Assembly (NCBI RefSeq): GCF_016862315.1
Contig: NZ_BOMS01000090.1
Span: forward strand, 1-64,000
Length of the DNA stretch: 64,000 nt
Direction: 5' to 3'
Origin: Actinoplanes palleronii
Lineage (GTDB): Bacteria > Actinomycetota > Actinomycetes > Mycobacteriales > Micromonosporaceae
Under the pieces are notes generated by a model. The model made no database searches and was not told where the DNA came from. It saw only the letters and a program-made list of their open reading frames with translations. Positions 34,483-42,923 of this stretch are shown here, piece by piece; within the stretch, counting starts at the first letter, position 1; each line of letters begins with the position of its first letter. The position numbers were made by a program, and so were the translations under genes.

Positions 34483-34964
34483 TGCTGCTGATCGACCCGG
34501 AATGGTCCGACGCCACGGACGACGACGACACGCCGCCCGCGGAGGCGGTGCTCGGCGAGTGGGCCGAGGGCCCGGACGGCGCGCTCGGCCCGTTCCGCCC
34601 CAACCCGGACTACCGGCCGCGGTTCGAGAACTCGCCGGTCGACCCGCTCGACGCGGTGATCCGGCTGGCCATGCACGGTGACGCCGAACTCGACCAGGTG
34701 CTCACCATGCTCGGCGGCAGCCTGGTCGAGATGGCGTTCAACGGCGACGGCCGGCCGCTGCTCGCCCACTCCCCCGACGACCGGCTGTGCGTGCTGATCG
34801 CGTCCAGCCCGGCGCACCGGCGGCAGCTGTTCGCGCCGCAGTGGCGCGAGGTGACCCTCGCTGACCTGCTGGCGGCACTGCCCGACGACGCCGACGTGCT
34901 GGTCAACCCGGGCGGGCCGGCGTGGGTGCGGCTGGCCGGCGACTTCATTCGTACCGTCTCATGA
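34482..34964 (+). CDS. SseB-like type VII secretion-associated protein, 160 aa
   Basis: The sequence contains FRPNPDYRP near residue 35 and an alpha/beta body (LLAHSPDDRLCVLIAS, VTLADLLAALPDDADVLVNPGG). This resembles the SseB-like domain proteins often annotated as type VII secretion-associated in actinobacteria. I chose the ATG at 34482 because it overlaps the stop of the previous gene by one base, and longer readings upstream run through that gene in another frame. It has no signal peptide or membrane segment. The next start (34961) overlaps its stop, so it belongs to the same translationally coupled operon. The molecular role is unknown. An escort or effector-binding function is a context guess. 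Confidence 0.75.
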   Translation: MLLIDPEWSDATDDDDTPPAEAVLGEWAEGPDGALGPFRPNPDYRPRFENSPVDPLDAVIRLAMHGDAELDQVLTMLGGSLVEMAFNGDGRPLLAHSPDDRLCVLIASSPAHRRQLFAPQWREVTLADLLAALPDDADVLVNPGGPAWVRLAGDFIRTVS

Positions 34965-35899
34965 CCATCTTCGTGTCGGTGGCCGCCTACCGTGACCCGC
35001 AGCTGGTCCCGACCGTGCAGGACTGCCTGGCCAAGGCGGACCGGCCGGACGAGATCCGGGTCGTGGTGTGCTGGCAGCACCACGGCGACGAGGACGTGTC
35101 GGCGATCGCCGCCGACCCGCGTGTGCAGCTGATCGACCGGGATGCCCGGGACAGCCGCGGCGCCTGCTGGGCCCGCGCCCAGATCATGGCCGAGTACGCC
35201 GGCGAGGACTGGTTCTTCCAGGTCGACAGCCACACCCGGTTCGCGGCCGGCTGGGACTCCCGGCTGATCGAGCTGGCCGCCCGCACCGGCGCCGCCAAGC
35301 CGCTGATCACGTGTTATCCGCCCACCTACGACCCGACCGGCGACCAGCCGCCCGGCGACGTGCCGGCCGAACTGGTCATCGAGGGGTGGTCCGACGCCGG
35401 CCTGCCGATCATGGGGCAGCGCACCATCGAGGACTGGGAGAACCAGGACGGTACGGTGCCGGCCCGGTTCCTGGGCGCCTGCTTCCTGTTCGCGCCCGGC
35501 TCGTTCGCCCGCGAGGTCCTCTACGACCCGGCCATCTACTTCCAGGGCGAGGAGATCCTGCTGGCCGCGCGCGCCTACACCGCCGGGTACGACCTGTTCC
35601 ACCCGGCCGAGGTGCTGGCCTGGCACTACTACCTCCGCCAGGACAGTCCGCGGCACTGGGACGACCACGCCGCCGACGGCACCGACGCGAGCTGGTACGA
35701 ACTCGACCGGGCCAGCCACCGCCGGGTCCTCACCAAGCTGTACTTCCCGGAGGTCGGCCACCTGGCGATGGGCCGGCACCGCACGCTCGCCGCCTACCAG
35801 GAGTACGCCGGCGTCGACTTCGTCGCCCGCAAGTGGACACGACCCGCCACGGTCACGGGCGACCGTACGCCTCCAGCAGCCGCAACCACACCTCACTGA
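34961..35899 (+). CDS. GT60-type glycosyltransferase (GlcNAc-transferase-like), 312 aa
   Basis: The N-terminus IFVSVAAYRDPQLVPTVQDC, followed by VVCWQ, RGACWARAQIM, FFQVDSHTRFAAGWD and FQGEEILLAARAYTAGYDLF, matches the GlcNAc glycosyltransferase family (GT60, Pfam GlcNAc). The DSH motif (DxH) is the expected nucleotide-sugar/metal site. Known relatives include the Dictyostelium Skp1 hydroxyproline GlcNAc-transferase and trypanosome mucin Thr-GlcNAc-transferases. I use the ATG at 34961, which overlaps the previous stop. The gene closes the giant-toxin operon, so the Thr/Ser/Pro-rich linker of the giant or the NxSTP stalk is an attractive substrate (inference). Its 3' end overlaps the convergent oxidoreductase gene by 47 nt. 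Confidence 0.88.
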   Translation: MTIFVSVAAYRDPQLVPTVQDCLAKADRPDEIRVVVCWQHHGDEDVSAIAADPRVQLIDRDARDSRGACWARAQIMAEYAGEDWFFQVDSHTRFAAGWDSRLIELAARTGAAKPLITCYPPTYDPTGDQPPGDVPAELVIEGWSDAGLPIMGQRTIEDWENQDGTVPARFLGACFLFAPGSFAREVLYDPAIYFQGEEILLAARAYTAGYDLFHPAEVLAWHYYLRQDSPRHWDDHAADGTDASWYELDRASHRRVLTKLYFPEVGHLAMGRHRTLAAYQEYAGVDFVARKWTRPATVTGDRTPPAAATTPH

Positions 35900-37271
35900 C
35901 GGTCGGATACGCCGGCACCGCGTGCCACAGCCGGTCGATCGGCACCTCGCCCACGATCGCGATCGTCGCGGCGTGCAGCAGCTCGGCGACGTCCGGGCCG
36001 ACGAACGTGACCCCGACGATCACCTTGCGCTGCTCGTCGACGACCATCCGCGCGTGGCCCCGATAGCCGTCCGCGTGCAGCTTGGCGCCGGCGACCGCAC
36101 CGAGGTCGTAGTCCACCACGCGTACCGTCAGCCCGGCGCGTTGCGCGGCCGCCGCGGTCAGACCCACCGAGGCGACCTCCGGCTCGGTGAAGACCACCTG
36201 CGGCACCGCCCGCTCGTCGGCGGTGGCCGCGTGCTTGCCCCACGGCCCGTCCTCGACCTCCGCGCCACCGGCCCGCGCCACGATCACGTCACCGACCGCC
36301 CGAGCCTGGTACTTGCCCTGATGCGTCAGCAGCACCCGCCGGTTCACGTCACCGGCTGCGTAGAGCCAGTCGACGCCACGGACCCGCAGCGTCTCGTCCA
36401 CCTCGAGCCAGTCCCCCGGCGTACGCCCGATCGTCTCCAGGCCCAGCTCGGCGGTGTTCGGCACCCGCCCGATCGCGACCAGCACCTCGTCGGCCTCGAC
36501 CATCTCGCCGTCGGTCAGCGTGAGCCGCACCGCCCCGCCGTCCCGCTGCACGGCGGTGACCTCCGCGCCGAGCCGCACCGTCACTCCGGCCTCGCGCAGC
36601 GCCGCGGTCACCCGCTCCCCGGCGAACGGCTCGGCGGCGGGCAGGATCCCGTCGCGGGCCAGCACGGTGACCGCGCTGCCGAGCCCGCTGAACGCGGTCG
36701 CCATCTCACCGGCCACCACACCCCCGCCGATGATCGCCAGCCGGGCCGGCACCGTCGCGGCGGCCGCCGCCTCCCGGCTGGTCCACGGTGCCGCCTCGCG
36801 CAGCCCGGGCAGGTCCGGCAGCAGCGCCGCGGTCCCGGTCGCGACGACCACGGCGTGCCGCGCGGTCAGCGTGGTCACCGTCCCGTCGGCGCCGGTCACC
36901 TCGACGACCCGGTCGGCGGTGATCCGCCCGTGGCCGCGGTGCAGCGTGATCCCGGCCGAGGCCAGCCACGCGGTCTGCCCGTCGTCCTTCCAGTGCGAGG
37001 CGAAGTCGTCCCGGCGGCGCAACACCGCTGCCGGGTCGAGGTCGCCGGTCACCGCCTGACTCGCTCCAGGAAGATTTCGTACGGCCCGGAGCGCGGCCGC
37101 GCTGCGCAACAGCGCCTTGGTCGGCATGCACGCCCAGTACGAGCACTCCCCGCCGACCAGCTCCCGCTCGACGATCGCGGCGGTCAGCCCGCCCCGCACC
37201 ACCCGGTCGGCGACGTTCTCCCCGACCGGTCCCGCTCCGATGACGATCACGTCGTACGACATGGGGTTCAT
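35853..37271 (-). CDS. FAD-dependent pyridine nucleotide-disulfide oxidoreductase, 472 aa
   Basis: The FAD-binding motif VIVIGAGPVGENVA is at the N-terminus. The redox-active pair is Cys43 and Cys48 in GGECSYWACMPTK, with the five-residue spacing of the lipoamide dehydrogenase/mercuric reductase family but the SYWA variant of the actinobacterial subgroup. A second nucleotide site (LAIIGGGVVAGEMATAF) and the C-terminal HAVPAYPTVSE catalytic His-Glu region complete the fold. It is a cytosolic flavoenzyme that reduces disulfides or quinone-like substrates with NAD(P)H, and the exact substrate is unknown. The start at 37271 (an alternative is 37262) lies 2 nt after the stop of the membrane-protein gene, so the two are coupled and presumably under the TetR regulator at 37922. 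Confidence 0.9.
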   Translation of the reverse strand: MNPMSYDVIVIGAGPVGENVADRVVRGGLTAAIVERELVGGECSYWACMPTKALLRSAAALRAVRNLPGASQAVTGDLDPAAVLRRRDDFASHWKDDGQTAWLASAGITLHRGHGRITADRVVEVTGADGTVTTLTARHAVVVATGTAALLPDLPGLREAAPWTSREAAAAATVPARLAIIGGGVVAGEMATAFSGLGSAVTVLARDGILPAAEPFAGERVTAALREAGVTVRLGAEVTAVQRDGGAVRLTLTDGEMVEADEVLVAIGRVPNTAELGLETIGRTPGDWLEVDETLRVRGVDWLYAAGDVNRRVLLTHQGKYQARAVGDVIVARAGGAEVEDGPWGKHAATADERAVPQVVFTEPEVASVGLTAAAAQRAGLTVRVVDYDLGAVAGAKLHADGYRGHARMVVDEQRKVIVGVTFVGPDVAELLHAATIAIVGEVPIDRLWHAVPAYPTVSEVWLRLLEAYGRP

Positions 37272-37273
37272 TG

Positions 37274-37822
37274 TCAGACGGTCCGGCGCAGGCGCAGGGC
37301 CGAGATGAGGAAGAAGACGCCGCCGGGGATGGCGTAGCCGGCGATGTTGGTCAGGGCCGGGTCGGCCGCACCGGCCGCGGTGACGAACGAACTGCCGGCC
37401 AGCACCGAGATGCCACCGCTGAGGATCATCGGCCACTGACCGCCCATGCCCCGCCGGCGCACCCCGACCAGCAGCTGCACCAGACCGGCCACGATCGCCC
37501 AGGCGCCCCACACCCGCAGCACCGCCGGGATCCCGGACGACGTCGCGACGGCCACCCCGACCGCGGTGAGCGCGCTGACCGCGATGTTCACGTAGAGCAG
37601 CACCGGCGACCCGGCGCTCCGCGACGACCGGGCGTCGACGACCGCGGCCGCCACGTCGAACAGCGGGTAGATCACCAGCAGCACGACCGCGAGCGGCCCG
37701 AGGTGGGTGGCGGTCGTGAACATCACGAGGGCCCAGACGATCGCGAACCCGAACCGGACGAAATACAGCCGGCGCAGGGCGTCGGGAGCGGTGCTCACGT
37801 GCGGCTTGGCGGTGGTGGTCAT
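37274..37822 (-). CDS. DUF308/HdeD-like membrane protein, 182 aa
   Basis: The protein has about six hydrophobic segments (for example VRFGFAIVWALVMF, AVVLLVIYPLFDVAAAVV and AWAIVAGLVQLLVGV) and conserved Gly and Trp residues, as in the short-repeat DUF308/HdeD-like membrane family. Translation begins at ATG 37822, with AAGGGA about 7 nt upstream. It is divergent from a TetR regulator, with two CGAACGTTCT elements in the gap, and is followed by an oxidoreductase gene 2 nt after its stop. The pair probably forms a small TetR-repressed stress operon. No transport substrate can be named. Confidence 0.8.
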   Translation of the reverse strand: MTTTAKPHVSTAPDALRRLYFVRFGFAIVWALVMFTTATHLGPLAVVLLVIYPLFDVAAAVVDARSSRSAGSPVLLYVNIAVSALTAVGVAVATSSGIPAVLRVWGAWAIVAGLVQLLVGVRRRGMGGQWPMILSGGISVLAGSSFVTAAGAADPALTNIAGYAIPGGVFFLISALRLRRTV

Positions 37823-37841
37823 GCGACTTCCCTTGGTAGAA

Positions 37842-37903
37842 CGAACGTTCTGTCTCCGCAAACAATGCGGGTCCGCTCGCCGCTTGTCAAGACCGAACGT
37901 TCT
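37842..37903. promoter_or_regulatory. divergent TetR operator: two CGAACGTTCT boxes
   Basis: Identical 10-mers CGAACGTTCT occur at 37842-37851 and 37894-37903, each containing the palindrome GAACGTTC. The second overlaps a plausible promoter (TTGTCA at 37884-37889) for the tetR gene. The first lies 20 nt before the membrane-protein start. This is a standard layout for a TetR protein repressing both its own gene and the divergent operon. Confidence 0.75.
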
Positions 37904-37921
37904 ATCCGCTACCATGGCCGC

Positions 37922-38503
37922 ATGAAGCGCAGCGACGCCGAGACCCGGCCCTCCGAGGCCCGCGACCGCCTGCTCGGCACGGCCAGCCGCATCTTCTACG
38001 CCGAGGGCATCCACTCCGTCGGCGTCGACCGCATCATCGCGGAGGCCCAGGTCACCCGGGCCACGTTCTACCGGCACTACCCCGGCAAGGAAGACCTGGT
38101 CCTGGCGTATCTGCACGCCTCACACGAGATCGAGCGCGCCGCCGTCGAGGCCGCCGTGGCGAGCGGGCAGCCGCCGGTCGAGATCCTGCGAGCGATCGCC
38201 GGCGGCATCGCCCAGTACATCCGGTCCCCCGGCTTCCGCGGCTGCGCCTTCCTCAACGCGGTCGCCGAGTATTCCGACCCGGCCAACCCGGTCCACCAGG
38301 CCGTGACCGACCACCGCCAGTGGTTCCTGGACACCATCACCACGCTGATGTCCGGCGCCACCCCCACCGCCCGCCACTTCGTCCTGCTCCGCGACGGCGC
38401 CATGGTGTCCGGCTGCCTCTCCGACCCGGCCCCGGTCAGCGAAACGTTCCTGCAAGCCGTCGAGAGCCTGCTCCAGACCCACCCGACCACCCAGCCCACC
38501 TGA
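37922..38503 (+). CDS. TetR family transcriptional regulator, 193 aa
   Basis: An N-terminal helix-turn-helix (ASRIFYAEGIHSVGVDRIIAEAQVTRATFYRHY, read in pieces at residues about 21-53) is typical of TetR. A helical ligand-binding domain follows with a conserved RGCAFLNAVAEY segment, as in the AefR/CGR-like subgroup. The ATG at 37922 is the first in-frame start after the divergent promoter region. It is likely to repress itself and the membrane protein/oxidoreductase operon through the paired boxes upstream. The ligand is unknown. Confidence 0.93.
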   Translation: MKRSDAETRPSEARDRLLGTASRIFYAEGIHSVGVDRIIAEAQVTRATFYRHYPGKEDLVLAYLHASHEIERAAVEAAVASGQPPVEILRAIAGGIAQYIRSPGFRGCAFLNAVAEYSDPANPVHQAVTDHRQWFLDTITTLMSGATPTARHFVLLRDGAMVSGCLSDPAPVSETFLQAVESLLQTHPTTQPT

Positions 38504-38520
38504 GAAACCGCGGGCCGGTC

Positions 38521-38535
38521 ACCGCCACCGGCGGT
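38521..38535. terminator. short hairpin between convergent genes
   Basis: ACCGCC and GGCGGT pair perfectly around a 3-nt loop in the 112-nt gap between the convergent tetR and pepN genes. There is no U-tract. It may act as a bidirectional terminator, but the stem is short. Confidence 0.3.
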
Positions 38536-38615
38536 CCGGGCACATCCGCGACACCAATCCCAGCCTGGAACGCAGCGCGCCGCCCGCTCCCGGCGCCATC
38601 AGCCCCTCGCGAGCG

Positions 38616-41015
38616 TCAGACCTTCCCTGCCGTACCGTGCCCTCCTGGCTGGTCCTGGTCACTCAGTGAGTGAGCGGCCCCGCCGTCACGGTCGTCGAGC
38701 TCGTCCATCCAGCGGCGCCGGAGCACCGTAGGGACGTCTCCGGTCGACGCCTCCCGGACCAGGTCCAGTTCCGCCGCGGTCAGCGGCAGAGCCGGGAACG
38801 CCCGCCCGACCGCGGTGGCGAACGCCGAGCCACGCCGAGCCAGACCCGGGGAAACCTCGAGGTAGGCCGGGAGGTAGGGCGCCACCAGCTCCCGCTGCGA
38901 CGGCGACCAGAGCCCGGCCGCGAGCGCCCCGAACCGGCGCACGGAAATGCCGGCGTCCCCGGTCATCGCGGCCCAGGCCTGTGCCTTGGCCACGGCGCTG
39001 GGCCGGGCGGCCAGCGCGGTGAGAGCGCCGAGTGCACCCGTGGCGGTGCCGTCGCGCCGCCGCTCGGCTTCGATCCCCGGCGCGTCGATGCCGCCCAGTT
39101 CGGCCAGCCGGTGCACGACCGCCCAGCGCAGATCCGGTAGCAGCGGCACACCGAGATCGGTGGCGTCAACGTCCAGCCAGCGCCGCAGCAGCGCGATGTC
39201 GGTGGTGGTCCGGGCCAGCCCGGCGGCCAGGGCGAGCTGCCGGTCGGGCTCGCCGGAGGGTACGCAGGCCGCGGCGATCATCTCGAGCGCGCCGGGCACC
39301 GACCTACGGCGTACCAGTTCGTCGAGGGCTCGGTTGAGGGCCGCGGTCACCAGCGTGGGTGATGACTCGCGAGGCAACTGCCCGGGCAGCAGCCTCTCGA
39401 TCGGCACGGTGGCCCACAACACCGCTCGGACAAGCGGGTCAGCCAGATCGGCCAGCCCGTTCGCCACCACATCGGACGAGAGCTCGTCGAGCTCGATCCG
39501 GGCGAAGGTCTCGCCGTGCGAGTTCGGCACCACCACCAGCCCGGCCCAGTCCGGCAACGTCACCGGCTCCGCCTCGAGATCGATCAGACGCGAGCCGACC
39601 GGCGCCAACTCCGGGGTGTACGCGGTGACGGTGAACCGGTGCGGCCGGACGCCGTCACGGGTCAGCACCGGCACGCCGTCGTCGCCGCGGGTGACCCGGA
39701 TCGTGTCGTGACCCGCCGTCCGCAGCCACACCGCGGCCCAGGCGTGCACGTCGCGCGGCGAGGCGGCGTCGAGCGCGGACAGCAGGTCGTCGAGGGTGGC
39801 GTTGGCGAAACGGTGCCGGGTGAGGTGCGCGTTCACGCCGGCGAGGAAGTCGTTCTCCCCCAGCCAGGTCACCAACTGCCGGATCACCGCGTTGCCCTTG
39901 CCGTACGAGATCTCGTCGAAGACGGTCCGGCCGGTGGCCACATCCGGGACGTCCTCGGCGGCCGGGGCGACCGGGTGTGTCGAGCGCCGCCGGTCGGCCC
40001 GGTAGGCGCCGGGTTTGTGGGCCGCCTCGAACGACACCCGGGTGCCGGGGAAACCGGCCGCGGTCTCGGCGACCTGGAAGCCCATGTAGTCCGCAAAAGA
40101 CTCGTTGAGCCAGGCGTCCTCCCACCAGACGGGGGAGACCAGATTGGCGAACCACATGTGCGACATCTCGTGCGCGATCACCATGGCCCGGCGCCGGCGG
40201 TCGTCGTCGGTGGCCCGCCCTCGAGGCAGCATCGACTCGTTGAACGTCACACAGCCCGGGTTCTCCATCGCGCCCCAGTTCAGCTCCGGCACGAACACCT
40301 GGTCGTAGGAGTCGAACGCGTACGGCTCGGTGAAGATCTCCGCGTAGTGGTCAAAGCAGAGTTCGGTGACCCGGCGTAGCTCGGCGGCGTCCCGGTCCAG
40401 GTCGGCGGCGAGCGAGCGACGGCAATGCCAGCCCATCGGCAGGCCGCGGTGCTGCCAGCGCACCGAGTGGTACGGCCCGGCCGCCACCACCAGCTGGTCG
40501 CACGGGATCGGCGGGGTAGCGGCGAACGCGGTGCCCGTGATCGGCAGCGCGTTCGTGAGAACGGTCCACGCCGGGTCAGCGGTGACGGTCAGGGTGATCG
40601 GGCTCTTGAGGTCCAGCTGGTCGAAGCAGGCGAACAGCCGCTGGGTGGCATCCAGGCCGAGGTAGGCGCCGACATACCGTTCGCCGTCGACCGGGTCGGT
40701 GAAGGCGTGCAGGCCTTCACCGTCGGCGACGTACCGCAGCCGGGCGTCGACGACCACCTCGTGCTTGCCGGGGGCGAGACCGGCGAGCGGGATGCGCCTG
40801 CCGTCGTACCCGGTCGTGACGACATCGCCGTCGATCGTGACCTGCAACTGCTCGGCCTGGTGCAGCTCGAGGAAGGTGTCGCCGCCCCGTGTGTCGAACC
40901 GCACGGTGACCCGGCTGCGGAAGGTGTCCGTCGCCGTGATGTCGAGCGCCAGGTCGTAGGAGACATCGGCGAGCAGGGCGGCCCGGCGGCGTGCCTCATC
41001 CAGGGTCAGCGACAT
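38616..41015 (-). CDS. pepN: aminopeptidase N (M1 family), 799 aa
   Basis: The exopeptidase motif GAMEN occurs in WGAMENPGCVTFNE. The zinc motif HEMSHMWFANLVSPVWWEDA begins at His282, with the third ligand Glu305 in LNESFADYMG, giving HExxHx18E. An N-terminal beta domain and a helical C-terminal ERAP1-like domain complete the M1 architecture. The length is close to the actinobacterial PepN size. The protein is cytosolic, with no signal peptide, and releases N-terminal residues from peptides in protein turnover. The ATG at 41015 has an AGGGTGG element upstream. The gene stands alone between a convergent tetR and the SGNH hydrolase operon. Confidence 0.95.
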   Translation of the reverse strand: MSLTLDEARRRAALLADVSYDLALDITATDTFRSRVTVRFDTRGGDTFLELHQAEQLQVTIDGDVVTTGYDGRRIPLAGLAPGKHEVVVDARLRYVADGEGLHAFTDPVDGERYVGAYLGLDATQRLFACFDQLDLKSPITLTVTADPAWTVLTNALPITGTAFAATPPIPCDQLVVAAGPYHSVRWQHRGLPMGWHCRRSLAADLDRDAAELRRVTELCFDHYAEIFTEPYAFDSYDQVFVPELNWGAMENPGCVTFNESMLPRGRATDDDRRRRAMVIAHEMSHMWFANLVSPVWWEDAWLNESFADYMGFQVAETAAGFPGTRVSFEAAHKPGAYRADRRRSTHPVAPAAEDVPDVATGRTVFDEISYGKGNAVIRQLVTWLGENDFLAGVNAHLTRHRFANATLDDLLSALDAASPRDVHAWAAVWLRTAGHDTIRVTRGDDGVPVLTRDGVRPHRFTVTAYTPELAPVGSRLIDLEAEPVTLPDWAGLVVVPNSHGETFARIELDELSSDVVANGLADLADPLVRAVLWATVPIERLLPGQLPRESSPTLVTAALNRALDELVRRRSVPGALEMIAAACVPSGEPDRQLALAAGLARTTTDIALLRRWLDVDATDLGVPLLPDLRWAVVHRLAELGGIDAPGIEAERRRDGTATGALGALTALAARPSAVAKAQAWAAMTGDAGISVRRFGALAAGLWSPSQRELVAPYLPAYLEVSPGLARRGSAFATAVGRAFPALPLTAAELDLVREASTGDVPTVLRRRWMDELDDRDGGAAHSLSDQDQPGGHGTAGKV

Positions 41016-41080
41016 CCCGCCACCCTATGGCCGGCGGCGGGCCGCTGGTGGTCCCGGTTCACCCCTTTCAGGTACGACGA

Positions 41081-42229
41081 TCAGCGTCGCAGCCGGTCCA
41101 GGGTCAGCTTGGCGAAGCGTTCCCCCATCCGCCGATGCGCGGCCGTGTCCGGGTGCAGCGCGTCCGGCAGTGGCAGCTCCGCGTGATCCGCCTCGCCGTA
41201 CAGCTCCAACCCGTCCACGTAATGCAGGTGCGGGTCGGACACCGCTCGCTCCGCCACGATCCGGGCCAGATGCGCGCGGATCACCGTGAGGGTCAGCTTC
41301 CCGGCAGCGACCTCGGCCGGATCCCCCGTGGCCCGGAACCGCACCTTGCCCTCCTTCAACGCCTCCACGTCGAACGCCCCCGGTCCCGGCGTCGCCTCGT
41401 GGATCGGGCAGAAGATCGGCGACACCACCACCAGCGGCACCTCCGGATGCCCCTCCCGGATCGTGTCCAGGAAGCCGTGCACGGCCGGCACGAACGCCCG
41501 CACCCGCATCAGATCCGCGTTCACCAGATTGATCCCGATCTTCACGCTGATCAGGTCGGCCGGGATGTCACGCATGGTCCGCGCCGTGAACGGATCCAGC
41601 AGCGCACCGCCACCGAAGCCCAGGTTCACCAGCTCCAGGTCGCTCTCCCGGGCGGCCACCACCGGCCAGATCCCGAGCGGGCTCGTCGCGTTCGACCCCT
41701 GACTGATCGAGCTGCCGTGGTGCAGCCAGACCGGCCGGGTCACCGGGGTCGCCGGCTCGATCGGGGCGTCGGCCCGCAGCGCGACCAGCTCGGTCGTCTC
41801 GGTGTGCGGGAGCCAGATCTCGACGTCCTTCACCCCGCCCGGCAGGTCGGTGAACGTGATCGTTCCCGGTCCGCTGTCGGTGGTCTCGGTGGCGCCGGTG
41901 GCCATGTCGACGGTGTGCCGGATGCCGCCCGGGATGCTGCCCTGCGCGGTGGGCCGGCCGTCGACGACGAGGTCGTAGACACCGTCCGGGCGGGCCGGGA
42001 CGCCCCGGTACCCGAAGCGGGTGGGCACGGCGTCCAGCTCGATCGTGGTGGCGGCGGTGCGGCAGACCAGTCGTACCCCGGAGGGTTGTGCCTCGACCAT
42101 GGCCAACTGCGGATCGGGAGTCTGTGCGCGGGCCGCGGCCGGCAATCGATGCGGCCGCAGGCCGCGCGCGGTCCGCTCGATCTCGACGGCGCCGCGGAGC
42201 ATTTCGGGGGTGATCTCACTGGGGTGCAC
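41081..42229 (-). CDS. SGNH/GDSL-type hydrolase, 382 aa
   Basis: Residues about 170-380 form an SGNH hydrolase domain: block I as HHGSSISQGS (nucleophile Ser), a Gly block in NLGFGGGALLDP, a block III variant (KIGINLVNADLM) and a terminal D-x-L-H (PDALHPDTAAH) carrying the catalytic Asp-His. The N-terminal 150 residues form a beta-sandwich-like domain, as in carbohydrate-esterase relatives. No signal peptide is seen, so an intracellular esterase acting on acylated sugars or lipids is plausible. It starts at GTG 42229 with AAAGG upstream and lies 14 nt after the stop of a TetR gene, so regulator and enzyme are probably cotranscribed. Confidence 0.88.
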   Translation of the reverse strand: MHPSEITPEMLRGAVEIERTARGLRPHRLPAAARAQTPDPQLAMVEAQPSGVRLVCRTAATTIELDAVPTRFGYRGVPARPDGVYDLVVDGRPTAQGSIPGGIRHTVDMATGATETTDSGPGTITFTDLPGGVKDVEIWLPHTETTELVALRADAPIEPATPVTRPVWLHHGSSISQGSNATSPLGIWPVVAARESDLELVNLGFGGGALLDPFTARTMRDIPADLISVKIGINLVNADLMRVRAFVPAVHGFLDTIREGHPEVPLVVVSPIFCPIHEATPGPGAFDVEALKEGKVRFRATGDPAEVAAGKLTLTVIRAHLARIVAERAVSDPHLHYVDGLELYGEADHAELPLPDALHPDTAAHRRMGERFAKLTLDRLRR

Positions 42230-42243
42230 GAAGGGAACCTTTC

Positions 42244-42810
42244 TCAGGACGGCCAGTGGCGCAACGCGACATCGAGCGCGTCCACAGCCCGTGACCAGGA
42301 CTGTTGCGAATCGGGTGAGCTGTGGTCGAAGCCGCCGGCCAGCTCGAGGCTCACGTACCCGTGGAAGGTGGCGCCGAGGAACCGCACCGCGTGGTTCTGC
42401 TCGGCGGCGGGCACCTGATAACCGCGCAGGACGGCGCGGAGCATCTCGCTGTGCCGCGGGCCGGCGCTGGCCGCGGCGGTCTGCGGGTCGAGCGGCAGCC
42501 GGGCCGCGGCATACCGGCCGGGGTGGGCACGGGCGTAGTCGCGGTAGACGCCGCCGAGCGCGGCCAGGGCGTCCCGGCCGGAGCGGCCGGCGAGCGCGGC
42601 CATCCCCCGGTCGGCGAGCTCGGCCAGCGCCAGCAGCGCGATCCGGGTCTTGAGATCGTGCGAGCTCTTGACGTGTGCGTACAGGCTCGGCACCGCCACA
42701 CCGAAGTGCCGCGCCAGCGCCGACAGGCTGACCTGATCAAAACCGGCCGTGTCGGCCAGCTCCGCCGCCGCCTCGACCAGCCGGTCCGCGGTGATCCCCG
42801 CTCGCGCCAC
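42244..42810 (-). CDS. TetR family regulator with WHG-type C-domain, 188 aa
   Basis: The N-terminal HTH (DQVSLSALARHFGVAVPSLY, residues about 25-45) is characteristic of TetR. The C-terminal part (ATFHGYVSLELAGGF) carries the conserved FHG/WHG-like turn of the TetR_C_33-type ligand domain. Translation starts at GTG 42810, with a GGAGG site upstream. It is the promoter-proximal gene of a two-gene unit with the SGNH hydrolase, so it probably controls that enzyme and itself through the AT-rich palindromes immediately upstream. Confidence 0.92.
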   Translation of the reverse strand: MARAGITADRLVEAAAELADTAGFDQVSLSALARHFGVAVPSLYAHVKSSHDLKTRIALLALAELADRGMAALAGRSGRDALAALGGVYRDYARAHPGRYAAARLPLDPQTAAASAGPRHSEMLRAVLRGYQVPAAEQNHAVRFLGATFHGYVSLELAGGFDHSSPDSQQSWSRAVDALDVALRHWPS

Positions 42811-42828
42811 GCCCCACCTCCGTATTCC

Positions 42829-42863
42829 TATACCAGTTATACATTATCCTAAGGCCATTAGGA
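42829..42863. promoter_or_regulatory. AT-rich promoter/operator with two palindromes
   Basis: TATACCAGTTATA at 42829-42841 has mirrored TATA ends. TCCTAA-ggcca-TTAGGA at 42847-42863 is a perfect 6-bp inverted repeat. The AT-rich islands lie 20-50 nt before the tetR GTG, in otherwise GC-rich DNA, where -10 elements for the minus-strand promoter are expected. Confidence 0.65.
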
Positions 42864-42923
42864 AGCGGGGCGGTAGACCCGTTCGTCAGGTACCCGGGGA
42901 GGCGGACATGATCTGATATAGCA

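Noticed and set aside
36454..37059. 201-aa plus-strand Ser/Ala/Arg-rich frame
   Set aside because: It is antisense to the FAD-dependent oxidoreductase, which has all catalytic motifs.
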